18,106 nucleotides of DNA, taken from assembly GCA_944327425.1 (NCBI GenBank), contig CALVHJ010000017.1:1-18106 (forward strand), read 5' to 3'. Both the position numbers and the translations under genes were made by a program. Numbering within the stretch: the stretch's first letter is position 1; each line of letters starts with the position of its first letter. The stretch comes from an uncultured Bacilli bacterium (lineage in GTDB: Bacteria > Bacillota_I > Bacilli_A > RF39 > UBA660). Below are positions 1-7,137 of this stretch, one piece after another. Under the pieces are notes generated by a model. It was not told the DNA's origin, did no database searches, and saw only the letters and a list, made by a program, of their open reading frames with translations.

Positions 1-45
1 TAATCCTCTTTTTATGAATATAGTAAAATTTAAACGGTGAAGAAA

Positions 46-267
46 ATGGAAAGATTAAGAGATATGTGAGAAGATAAGGATTTATATCAAGCTGATATAG
101 CTAAGTTGCTAAATGTAAGTCAACAAACCTATTCAAGATATGAAAATGATGAGATAAGTATTGATAAAGACAGCTTAATTAAATTAGCCTTTTTTTATAA
201 TACAAGTGTTGATTATCTTCTTGAATTAACTGATGAAAGAAAACCATACCCAAGAAAAAAGTCATAG
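46..267 (+). pseudogene. XRE-family HTH regulator interrupted by in-frame TGA
   Basis: Read from ATG 46 (preceded by GGTGAAG) to TAG 265-267, this gives a 73-codon protein with a TGA at codon 8 (67-69). The rest is a typical Cro/C1-type helix-turn-helix: residues 16-33 contain ADIAKLLNVSQQTYSRYE, followed by SLIKLAFFYNTSVDYLLELTDERK, the usual C-terminal half of small single-domain repressors. In relatives I know, the codon-8 position is normally Arg (RDLREDKDLTQ), so one A-to-T change of AGA would create the TGA. The usual Thr before the conserved Gln is Tyr here. No ATG lies between the TGA and the HTH, so re-initiation would need a TTG inside the domain. The most likely reading is a recent nonsense mutation; recoding of TGA or a sequencing error are alternatives. 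Its stop codon lies inside the downstream terminator stem. Confidence 0.65.
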
Positions 268-290
268 ACTAAATTAAGTTTATGACTTTT
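257..290. terminator. Bidirectional terminator between XRE gene and the ftsW operon end
   Basis: A 14-bp stem (257-270 with 277-290, one G-U pair, 6-nt loop) is flanked by A and T runs, so it can act on both strands. It serves the XRE gene on + and the unknown gene ending at 292 on -. The XRE stop codon (265-267) sits inside the stem. Confidence 0.8.
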
Positions 291-291
291 G

Positions 292-849
292 TTATTGCAA
301 TTTTATTAATTCATCGTTTATTTCATTATATTGGCTTTTTTCTTCTTCTTTTAAATTATGAAATAATAGTTCATAGTATTCTTCAATATTTAACTTGAAT
401 AATAATAAGGCTATTTCTTTTAATTCAAGATCATTAATTGGTATTAGCTTGCTTATTAGTTCTTTAAAAGTTAAACTGGGGTTATTTAAGGTTTTTAATA
501 GTGATGGTGATTTAGCACTTAGAATTGATTCTAATGTCTCTTTTCTTAAAGCATTTAATTCTTCTTTAGGCATGTCAGAATAAATTCTTAAATCAGGGTT
601 AAATGGGATAATATTTTGCTTTATTTCAGCTATACTTAAAGGAACATCAATACTACTAAGAGTACCATCTAGTTTTAAACGTTGATGAAATATTTTTAAA
701 ATTTGTTCTAAATTATTTTGCCGGTTTTCATCATTTAAATCAGCGGCTTTAACTAAAGCTACGGCCACATCCAAATATTTAATAGTAAAAATCATGGTTT
801 GGGGTAAATACTTAATATCTATGTATTTTAATTCGGTTTTTGGTTTCAT
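292..849 (-). CDS. Uncharacterised protein, ftsW operon partner (185 aa)
   Basis: I do not recognise this protein. It has 185 residues, no signal peptide and no membrane segment, so it is probably cytoplasmic. It is rich in Leu, Ile, Lys and Glu and looks largely helical, with an acidic/Lys-rich C-terminus (about residues 150-185) and a few prolines near the middle. The start is ATG 849 with a TAGGAT-like ribosome site. It begins 20 bp after the ftsW stop codon on the same strand with no terminator between, so it is almost certainly co-transcribed with ftsW and could have a role linked to division or wall synthesis. That link rests only on position. It ends at TAA directly next to a strong bidirectional terminator. 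Confidence 0.75.
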   Translation of the reverse strand: MKPKTELKYIDIKYLPQTMIFTIKYLDVAVALVKAADLNDENRQNNLEQILKIFHQRLKLDGTLSSIDVPLSIAEIKQNIIPFNPDLRIYSDMPKEELNALRKETLESILSAKSPSLLKTLNNPSLTFKELISKLIPINDLELKEIALLLFKLNIEEYYELLFHNLKEEEKSQYNEINDELIKLQ

Positions 850-869
850 TTTTAATCCTACTTTCTTTT

Positions 870-2033
870 TTAATTAGTAATACTTGCCATTTCTCTTTTG
901 GTTTTAATAGTCTTATTTTCGATATTAACTCTTTCGACAACAAATAACATAATGACAACATTAATAGTAAATGATCCGCCATAACTTAAGAATGGAAGTG
1001 GAACCCCAGTTAGAGGTATTAAAGCTAAAATACCTAATAAATTAATTAAGATATGAAATAATAAGTATAAAAAGACACCGTAAGCTAAAATACTTAAACG
1101 TAAGTTTTCGGCTTCTCTTGCTATTTTTAAAATACGCCATAACATAATCATATAGCCAATTATTAAAACTATGCCTACTATTAAACCTAATTCTTCAACT
1201 ATAATAGGAAAGATGAAATCAGTATGACTTTCTGGTAAATATAAATACTTTTGACTACTGTTACCTAGGCCTACGCCAAATAGACCACCATTATGAATAG
1301 CTATAAATCCATTACATACTTGATAGCCGGTATCTTCAGTGTATCTACTACAAGGGTTTCTAAATTCAAATCTTTGAAGTTGTCGAGAGTTAAATATCTC
1401 TGCTCCACTATAAAGTAAGGCTAAAGCTGCTATAACTAAGCATATAGCTCCTATTTTTAAAACTTTAACGATATTTTGTTTAACATAGGGAATACTTATA
1501 AAAACGAAGAAAATAATTCCACATATAATTAGAGCTGTACCAAAGTCTGGTTGCATAGCAATTAAAACAGCGATTATTAGACATATAGCAACAGGAAATA
1601 AAAATACATATATGTTGTTAGTTTTCTTTTTTTCTAATCTACTATAGGCTACTGCTAAAAAAACAATTATTATAGATTTAGCAAACTCACTGGGTTGAAG
1701 AGCAAAAGGTCCTAAATCATACCAACTCCGGGCATTATTCGTTAATTTACCATATACTAATAAACCTAGTAAAGCGACGATAATTCCAATAATAGCAAAA
1801 GGAGCTATATACTTGTATTTGCTAGTAGGAAATCTAATAACTATTAAAAAACCAATAATAAAACTGGCAACCAAAAAAATTGCTTGTCTTAAAAAAAAGT
1901 GATATTGGGGAACATTATATCTTAGAACTGTTGAAACACTTGAGGAAGAAAATATCATTATAAGACCCACAATACTATATATAATCATGATAATTAATAA
2001 CCATATATCCATTTTACTAAATAGTCTCTTCAC
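870..2033 (-). CDS. ftsW: FtsW-type SEDS peptidoglycan polymerase
   Basis: This is a SEDS-family glycosyltransferase that polymerises lipid II into septal peptidoglycan in the cytoplasmic membrane, with a class B PBP as partner. About ten hydrophobic segments are visible. Family signatures in order: NNARSWYDLGP followed by LQPSEFAK (about 98-118), QPDFGTALI (about 161), GYQVCNGFIAI..GGLFGVGLGNS (about 237-258), LPESHTDFIFPIIVEELG (about 266) and GVPLPFLSYGGS. Trp104 and Asp272 match the residues shown to be essential in RodA/FtsW. The pattern fits FtsW better than RodA. I start at GTG 2033 (387 aa), which has AGGGTG six bases upstream; a GTG at 2042 would overlap that ribosome site. Two cysteines (228 and 240) lie in the predicted outer loop. 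It is followed by an uncharacterised gene 20 bp away. Confidence 0.93.
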   Translation of the reverse strand: MKRLFSKMDIWLLIIMIIYSIVGLIMIFSSSSVSTVLRYNVPQYHFFLRQAIFLVASFIIGFLIVIRFPTSKYKYIAPFAIIGIIVALLGLLVYGKLTNNARSWYDLGPFALQPSEFAKSIIIVFLAVAYSRLEKKKTNNIYVFLFPVAICLIIAVLIAMQPDFGTALIICGIIFFVFISIPYVKQNIVKVLKIGAICLVIAALALLYSGAEIFNSRQLQRFEFRNPCSRYTEDTGYQVCNGFIAIHNGGLFGVGLGNSSQKYLYLPESHTDFIFPIIVEELGLIVGIVLIIGYMIMLWRILKIAREAENLRLSILAYGVFLYLLFHILINLLGILALIPLTGVPLPFLSYGGSFTINVVIMLFVVERVNIENKTIKTKREMASITN

Positions 2034-2083
2034 TAATAACACCCTATATATAGTTTATCATATTAATTGTTTATTTTAAAGAA

Positions 2084-2113
2084 ATTTTAAAAATTCATTT
2101 ATTTTAATGTCAA
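2084..2113 (-). promoter_or_regulatory. Probable ftsW promoter
   Basis: The reverse strand has a perfect -35 TTGACA (2113-2108), 18 bp, then -10 TAAAAT (2089-2084). It is about 50 bp upstream of the ftsW start. Confidence 0.55.
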
Positions 2114-2135
2114 AATGGTGCCTAAATGAGTAAAC

Positions 2136-2141
2136 TATAAT
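2136..2141 (+). promoter_or_regulatory. -10 element of the YjcZ-like gene, no clear -35
   Basis: A consensus TATAAT sits 24 bp before the start codon. At the proper distance upstream there is no -35 match (AAATGG-type sequence) and no extended TGn. The ftsW -35 box occupies the neighbouring bases. Confidence 0.5.
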
Positions 2142-2164
2142 AGATACATAAAGGAGGTATAAAT

Positions 2165-2350
2165 ATGTATTATTATGGAAATAATGGCTACTATGGTGGT
2201 GGCTATGGTGGATACCAACCTTGTTGTAATACCACGTATGCTGGTTATACCAGTGGCTATGGCATAGGGGCTGCTATATGGATTGTCCTATTTATTTTAC
2301 TTGTAATTATTATTGGGGCTGGCTGGAGCTGGGGCAATAATAATAATTAG
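2165..2350 (+). CDS. YjcZ-like Gly/Tyr-rich single-pass mini membrane protein
   Basis: This is a 61-residue protein. The first 33 residues are almost only Tyr, Gly, Asn and Thr (YYYGNNGYYGGGYGGY), with a Cys-Cys pair at residues 20-21. They are followed by one membrane helix (about 35-54, AAIWIVLFILLVIIIGAGWSW) and an Asn-rich tail. Both the layout and the helix sequence (IVLFILLVIIIGA) resemble the YjcZ-family sporulation miniproteins of Bacillus, whose molecular role is unknown. It has the best Shine-Dalgarno in the window (AAAGGAGGT, 7 bp before ATG), suggesting high expression. It has its own -10 box and terminator, so it is monocistronic. Whether this organism sporulates cannot be told from here. 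Family call is moderate; that it is a real gene is well supported. Confidence 0.7.
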   Translation: MYYYGNNGYYGGGYGGYQPCCNTTYAGYTSGYGIGAAIWIVLFILLVIIIGAGWSWGNNNN

Positions 2351-2371
2351 GAAGAGGTTTTCTTCCTTTTT
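2350..2371 (+). terminator. Terminator of the YjcZ-like gene
   Basis: Stem GGAAGA (2350-2355) / TCTTCC (2361-2366), followed by TTTTTTATTTT. It starts at the last base of the TAG stop codon. Confidence 0.8.
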
Positions 2372-2374
2372 TAT

Positions 2375-2403
2375 TTTACAAAAAGCGAAATTTGTGATAA
2401 AAT
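2375..2403 (+). promoter_or_regulatory. def promoter
   Basis: TTTACA (2375-2380), 17 bp, TAAAAT (2398-2403). It begins immediately after the preceding terminator, so def has its own promoter. Confidence 0.65.
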
Positions 2404-2428
2404 AAAGCCACTTAAGGGGTGGAAAAAA

Positions 2429-2980
2429 ATGAAACTACCAAATATCAAAATTTTAGATGAAGCAAATAAGAAATTAAGAGTTGTTAGTAAAGAAGTAAAT
2501 TTTCCTTTGTCCAGAGCTGATAAAAAAAATATTGAAGATATGATCACTTATTTAAAAATGAGTCAAATACCAGAGTATGAGGAAAAATATAAGCTTAGAG
2601 CGGGTATGGGACTAGCCTATATTCAAATAGGTGAGCCTAAAAGAATATTTGTGATTGTTGAAGAATTAGAAGATGGTTCTTTTAAAGATTATATTATTAT
2701 TAATCCTAAAATTGTTAGTCATAGCGAAGAAATGATATATGTTGGTGAAGGTGAAGGATGTTTGAGTATTAATAGAGAAGTAGAAGGAATTGTGCCAAGA
2801 TATGCTAGAGTTACTATTTCATATCAAGATATAGATGGTAACTACTCTAAAATTCGGGTTCGAGAAGATATTGCTATTGCTTTTCAACATGAAATAGATC
2901 ATTTAAATGGTATTTTATTTATTGATCATATAGATCCTAAAAATCCTTTTAAAGATGCTAATAAGTATAGAGAAATTTAA
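2429..2980 (+). CDS. def: Peptide deformylase, type 2
   Basis: It removes the formyl group from the N-terminal Met of nascent proteins, in the cytoplasm at the ribosome exit, using Fe2+ or Zn2+. The 183-residue length and long N-terminal region fit the Gram-positive type 2 enzymes. Motif 2 is EGCLS with metal ligand Cys111; motif 3 is QHEIDHLNG with ligands His154 and His158 and catalytic Glu155. Motif 1 is unusual: GMGLAYIQ (59-66) instead of GxGxAAxQ, so the second Ala is Tyr64, while catalytic Gln66 is kept. The start ATG 2429 is preceded by AAGGGGTGG. The gene has its own promoter and a shared bidirectional terminator, and converges with the smc operon. Function is confident; the effect of Tyr64 is unknown. 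Confidence 0.95.
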   Translation: MKLPNIKILDEANKKLRVVSKEVNFPLSRADKKNIEDMITYLKMSQIPEYEEKYKLRAGMGLAYIQIGEPKRIFVIVEELEDGSFKDYIIINPKIVSHSEEMIYVGEGEGCLSINREVEGIVPRYARVTISYQDIDGNYSKIRVREDIAIAFQHEIDHLNGILFIDHIDPKNPFKDANKYREI

Positions 2981-3016
2981 AAAGAATAGCTTTTTATGTT
3001 TGGCTATTCTTTTATC
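2981..3016. terminator. Bidirectional terminator between def and the smc operon
   Basis: Stem AAAGAATAGC (2981-2990) / GCTATTCTTT (3003-3012), 12-nt loop, A run before and T run after. It lies directly between two convergent stop codons (2980 and 3012). Confidence 0.8.
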
Positions 3017-3467
3017 TTGCTTTATTTTGAGTCAAATCTATACTCGCCATTACAGTTGTAATAACTTGTCCTTTTATACGAGGATTAGGACTTTCATATT
3101 CATTAATACTTATATAAATTCCCTCTTCCTGACATAAAGAGATCAATAAAGGCCATGTAAATTCGTCATTAGGTAAAGCTTTTACAATATCTATGGTTGT
3201 ATCATTATCACTAATAAACATTTCATTACCTTCACCCGATAAATACATTCCATTACTTTTACAATAAGAAAAACAATAAGTTACTATTCCATCATAATTA
3301 CTCAGATTCATATTGGCTAGTAAACCAAGTTTGATACATTGGACTAAAGTTTCTACTTGAGAAAACTTAGTATCTTTTTTGTCTATCTCTTCTTTAAGGC
3401 CTTGCAACCTTAAGTTCATGAGCATTAGCTCTTTTTTTCTTTTATCTATATTATATTGAAAGTTCAT
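3012..3467 (-). CDS. Uncharacterised protein coupled to smc (151 aa)
   Basis: I do not recognise this protein. The first ~40 residues are charged and probably form a coiled coil (KRKKELMLMNLRLQGLKEEI). The rest is a compact mixed alpha/beta-looking soluble domain with four cysteines, a YLSGEGNEMFIS segment and a TTIDIVKALPND stretch. There is no signal peptide or membrane segment. It starts 4 bp after the smc stop codon, and its ribosome site (GAGGCGG) lies inside the end of smc, so it is the last gene of the rnc-smc operon and probably translationally coupled. In Bacillus this slot is taken by ftsY, which is not here. A role connected with SMC or RNase III is possible only by position. Confidence 0.8.
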   Translation of the reverse strand: MNFQYNIDKRKKELMLMNLRLQGLKEEIDKKDTKFSQVETLVQCIKLGLLANMNLSNYDGIVTYCFSYCKSNGMYLSGEGNEMFISDNDTTIDIVKALPNDEFTWPLLISLCQEEGIYISINEYESPNPRIKGQVITTVMASIDLTQNKAR

Positions 3468-3471
3468 ATAT

Positions 3472-6414
3472 TTAAACCGCCTCTTCTAAATTAACACTGA
3501 CAATTTTACTTACTCCCGACTCTTGCATCGTAATACCATATAAAACATCAGCATATTCCATTGTTCTTTTCTTATGAGTTATTAAAATAAATTGACTCAT
3601 ATTTTTTCTTTCTTGTAAATATTTGCCAAAAGTATCGACATTGGCTTCGTCTAGGGCCGCTTCAACTTCATCAAGAATACAGAAAGGACTTGGTTTAACA
3701 TTTAGGATAGCAAATAAAACTGCTATAGCAGTAAGGGTTTTTTCACCACCAGATAAAAGAGCTATCGAATTTAATTTTTTTCCGGGTGGTTCAGCTTCTA
3801 TTTCAATACCTGTGTTTAATAAATCACTTGGATCTGTTAACCTTAAAGTTCCCCTTCCTCCTTTAAATAAGGCTCTAAAGACATGGTTAAATTCTTTACT
3901 TATAGCATCAAAAGTATTTTTAAATTTCTCCGTCATTATTTTATCCATCTCGGTAATTATATTATTTAATTCAAGACTTGAGTCTTCTAAATCACTACTT
4001 TGTTTAAGTAAAAATTCGTATCGTTCATTAACTCGTTCATATTCGGCGATAGCACCCGTATTTACTTCACCTAAACTATTAATTTCCTTTTTTAGAATAT
4101 CTACTTTATTACGAGCAATATCTTCTTTTAAGTCTAATTCATAATTTTGACAAGCATATTCATAAGTTAAAGAATAATTTTCGGATAAATTAGTTAATAA
4201 GGTATCTAATTTAACATCATATTTACCAATTTCTATTTCTTTTTCTTTTAACATGTTTTGGAGATGATTATATTCTGTAGACGCTTTATGGTTTTTATTC
4301 TCTATTTCATTTATAGTTAAAGCTAAATCGGATTTTTGCTTTTTTAACTTGTTTAGTTCTTCATTAACAATGTCTTTTTTGCTGGCAACAGCACTGGCTT
4401 CTTCTAATATGCTTACTAATTTTTGATCTAGTTTATTGGTACTTATTTCTTCGTTTCCTTTAATTTCTAACGTTTTTTTAGCTAAGCTATCTTCTAGTGT
4501 TCGTACTTTGTTGGTACGGGTATTTAAAATTTCATTTAAATTAATGAGATTTTTAGATAAATCATTATTCTTTTGTTCAAGACTAGTAAAGTTTTCCAAA
4601 AAACGCTTATATTCTTCGTTTAAGCCTTCTAATTCTATTTTAGTTATTTCTAATTTTTCTTCTAATTCATTTAATTTTAATTTATCGTTAAGGTTGATAT
4701 CATTTTTAGACATACCTCCCGTTAGGGAACCTCCTGGATATAAAACTTCTCCTTCTAAAGAAACAACTTTGTAACGATAATTAAGAGTTTTACCAACTTT
4801 GTTTAAAGCATCAATATCGCTTACAACAATAACATTACCAAGTTGATTTTTGATTATATTTTCATATTCAGGATCATACTTCACTAAGTTACTAGCTATA
4901 TCTATTAAGCCGGGAATATTTTTTATTTTTATTAAATCATCAGGATTAACATCTCTTGGTTTAATAATATTTAAAGGAAAAAAGGTTGCTCTGCCTAAAC
5001 GATTATCTTTTAAATAGTTTATACATTCTTTGCTTGATAATTCATCATCAACAACTAAAAAACTGGTGGCATAACCAAGAGATGTTGATATGGCTAGTTC
5101 ATACATATTTTCCGTTTCAATTAAATTACCAATAGTATTATGGACGCCTCTTAGACGCATATTATTTAAAACACTTCTTACCGCACTAGGTAATTTAGCA
5201 TTATTGTTTATATTTTCTTTTAATATTTCGATTTTATTTTCTAAAACAAGAATTTCTTTGGCGTGATCATTTATTTGATTAGTTAAGTTATTTCTCTTAA
5301 CTTTTTCCATAATTAAGTCATTATCAATTTTATCTTTTTCAATAGATTTTTCTTTTATATCATTAATAATGTCATCAAGTTTTAATTTTTCCGTGGCAAG
5401 TTCTTTTTTTAAAGATAATTCTTCTTCTTTTAACTTAATTAAAGCGGTTTTGATACTAGTTTCATTAGCATTGTACTTTTTACGTTCCATAGTTACTAAT
5501 TTTTCAGCTTCCAGACTGGCTAAATTTTCGGTTAAATCTAAAAATTCATTGTTCTTTTTGGTAATTTCTTCTTCAAGTTTTAAGCTGTTAAGTTTTAATT
5601 TTTCTAGTTTTGAGTTATCCTCAGCATCAATAGTACTCATTTTAGCTAAATCTTTTTTAATTACTTCAACTTCAGTTTTAATCTTTTTGTATTCTTTATT
5701 GATACTGGAAATGTCACTAGCTATTAAAGCTATTTCAATATTTTTTAATTCGTCTTTTAAATTTAAAAATTTTTTAGCTACTTCACTTTGCTTTTTTAAG
5801 GGCTTAACACTTTTTTCTAACTCTTCTATTACTAATTTAATGCGAGCAATATTTTCTTTAGTTTTTTCTAGTTTTTTAAGACTTATCTCTTTTCTTTTTT
5901 TGTATTTTAAAACACCCGCTGCTTCTTCAAAAATAGTCCGTCTAGCCTCAGGTTTGCTGATAATAATATCTGATACACTTCCTTGGGAGATAATATTAAA
6001 AGAGTCATTACCGGCTCCCGTATCTAAAAATAGATCGGTTATATCTTTTAGGCGAACCTTACTATTATTTAGGTAATATTCGTTTTCACCAGTGTTATAT
6101 ATTACTCTTTTTACTTCAATTTCCGTAAAATCACTATTTAAATAATGATCACTATTATCAAAAACTAAAGCAACATAAGCACGGTTTTGCGGGGACCTAG
6201 TAGCAGAGCCAGAAAAAATGCAGTCACTCATAGCTTCCGTTCCCCGTAGAGATTTAACTGACTGTTCACCTAAAACCCAACGAACAGCATCAACTATATT
6301 ACTTTTACCCGAACCATTAGGACCAACTATAGCAGTTATGCCCTTTTTTATCTCTAAATCTATTTTATCAGCAAAAGATTTAAAACCAAAAGCCCTAATA
6401 CTTTTTAAATACAT
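3472..6414 (-). CDS. smc: Chromosome condensation/segregation ATPase SMC, short-armed
   Basis: SMC dimers with ScpA/ScpB form the DNA-loop-extruding condensin that separates sister chromosomes. Visible parts: N-terminal ATPase lobe with Walker A GPNGSGKSN (31-39), Q-loop SFNIISQG (about 138-145), conserved ARRTIFEEAAGVLKYKKRKE (about 157-176); coiled arm about 175-405; hinge about 408-570, ending in GGSLTGG; second coiled arm to about 810; C-lobe with LSGGEK (887) and Walker B CILDEVEAALDE (about 912). At 980 aa it is about 200 residues shorter than Bacillus SMC (1186), and the loss is in both coiled arms. Start ATG 6414 is preceded by AGGTGAT (6425-6419); a GTG inside that ribosome site (6423) would add only three residues. 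It overlaps the end of rnc by 20 bp. No scpA or scpB is nearby. Confidence 0.97.
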   Translation of the reverse strand: MYLKSIRAFGFKSFADKIDLEIKKGITAIVGPNGSGKSNIVDAVRWVLGEQSVKSLRGTEAMSDCIFSGSATRSPQNRAYVALVFDNSDHYLNSDFTEIEVKRVIYNTGENEYYLNNSKVRLKDITDLFLDTGAGNDSFNIISQGSVSDIIISKPEARRTIFEEAAGVLKYKKRKEISLKKLEKTKENIARIKLVIEELEKSVKPLKKQSEVAKKFLNLKDELKNIEIALIASDISSINKEYKKIKTEVEVIKKDLAKMSTIDAEDNSKLEKLKLNSLKLEEEITKKNNEFLDLTENLASLEAEKLVTMERKKYNANETSIKTALIKLKEEELSLKKELATEKLKLDDIINDIKEKSIEKDKIDNDLIMEKVKRNNLTNQINDHAKEILVLENKIEILKENINNNAKLPSAVRSVLNNMRLRGVHNTIGNLIETENMYELAISTSLGYATSFLVVDDELSSKECINYLKDNRLGRATFFPLNIIKPRDVNPDDLIKIKNIPGLIDIASNLVKYDPEYENIIKNQLGNVIVVSDIDALNKVGKTLNYRYKVVSLEGEVLYPGGSLTGGMSKNDINLNDKLKLNELEEKLEITKIELEGLNEEYKRFLENFTSLEQKNNDLSKNLINLNEILNTRTNKVRTLEDSLAKKTLEIKGNEEISTNKLDQKLVSILEEASAVASKKDIVNEELNKLKKQKSDLALTINEIENKNHKASTEYNHLQNMLKEKEIEIGKYDVKLDTLLTNLSENYSLTYEYACQNYELDLKEDIARNKVDILKKEINSLGEVNTGAIAEYERVNERYEFLLKQSSDLEDSSLELNNIITEMDKIMTEKFKNTFDAISKEFNHVFRALFKGGRGTLRLTDPSDLLNTGIEIEAEPPGKKLNSIALLSGGEKTLTAIAVLFAILNVKPSPFCILDEVEAALDEANVDTFGKYLQERKNMSQFILITHKKRTMEYADVLYGITMQESGVSKIVSVNLEEAV

Positions 6415-7072
6415 CGTTATCACCTACTAAAGTGTTTTTTTGTAAAGCGTTATAAGCTGCTTTTTGTTCAGCTTCTTTTTTACTTTTACCTTTTCCTCTT
6501 CCATAGACAATGCCATCAATTACTACTTCAAAAACAAATGTTTTATCATGAGATGGACCAGTTTCACTTATTAATTTGTATTCTAATGACTTTTTGCCAG
6601 TTTGAACCATCTCTTGTAATTTAGATTTATAGTCACCTAAAAAAACGTGATGTTCTAAAACATAAGGGCTTAATACTTCTAGAGCGTATTTTTTAGCTAC
6701 CAAAAAACCTTGATCTAAATAAATAGCTCCTAAAACAGATTCAAAAGTATCAGCAATGATGGTGTTGTTAATATTGTCTTTTTGCCCGTTGCCAACTCTA
6801 ATGTGTTTATCAATACCAACATCTTTGGCATATTGAGCTAGAGCTTCTTCACAAACAAAACTAGCTCTAATTTTTGAGAGCTCTCCTTCTTGATAATCAT
6901 ATTTTTTGTAAAAATATTCACTAGTTATAAGTTGAAGAACAGCATCACCTAAAAATTCTAGACGTTCATAATTATCCGTGTTATGTTCATTTGAATAACT
7001 ACTATGAGTTAGAGCTGTCGCTAATAATTTTTTATCTTTTATTTGAATATTATATTTATCTAAAAAATTCAT
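6395..7072 (-). CDS. rnc: Ribonuclease III
   Basis: RNase III cuts double-stranded RNA, mainly the rRNA precursor stems and structured mRNAs, using Mg2+. The 225 residues hold the catalytic domain (1-140) with signature NYERLEFLGDAVL (34-46; acidic residues Glu39 and Asp43) and the second acidic pair in DTFESVLGAIYLDQG (Asp108, Glu111). The double-stranded RNA-binding domain (147-213) starts at YKSKLQEMVQ and ends with KGKSKKEAEQKAAYNAL. I choose ATG 7072, which follows AGTGAT (7081-7076); the GTG at 7084 would add four residues and lose the ribosome site. The TAG stop lies inside smc, giving a 20-bp overlap that suggests translational coupling. The rnc-smc order is conserved in Firmicutes. 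Confidence 0.96.
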   Translation of the reverse strand: MNFLDKYNIQIKDKKLLATALTHSSYSNEHNTDNYERLEFLGDAVLQLITSEYFYKKYDYQEGELSKIRASFVCEEALAQYAKDVGIDKHIRVGNGQKDNINNTIIADTFESVLGAIYLDQGFLVAKKYALEVLSPYVLEHHVFLGDYKSKLQEMVQTGKKSLEYKLISETGPSHDKTFVFEVVIDGIVYGRGKGKSKKEAEQKAAYNALQKNTLVGDNDVFKKY

Positions 7073-7094
7073 GTTATCACTCACTTACTATTTT

Positions 7095-7100
7095 ATTATA
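7095..7100 (-). promoter_or_regulatory. -10 element of the rnc-smc operon
   Basis: TATAAT on the reverse strand, about 23 bp before the rnc start. The -35 position holds only a weak T-rich match. Confidence 0.45.
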
Positions 7101-7115
7101 TCAAAATACAAATGA

Positions 7116-7136
7116 AAAATAAACACGTTTGTGTCT
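7116..7136 (-). terminator. Weak terminator after the 119-aa gene
   Basis: On the reverse strand AGACAC (7136-7131), loop of 4, GTGTTT (7126-7121, one G-U pair), then ATTTTT. It starts 1 bp after the stop codon. The stem is short, so some read-through into rnc is possible. Confidence 0.45.
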
Positions 7137-7137
7137 A

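Noticed and set aside
5369..6076. 235-codon open frame on + opposite smc, and similar long frames opposite smc (3623-4144, 4436-4774)
   Set aside because: They are antisense to a certain gene, rich in Ser/Phe/Leu as expected for the complement of Lys/Glu/Asn-rich coding, and have no ribosome sites.
3472..6414. Possible reassignment of AGG (to Met) or CGG (to Trp/Gln), known from some uncultured Bacilli and other Firmicutes
   Set aside because: AGG at 3841-3843 encodes the conserved Arg in SMC LRLTDP, and CGG at 5938-5940 the conserved Arg in ARRTIFEEAAG, so both are read as Arg here.
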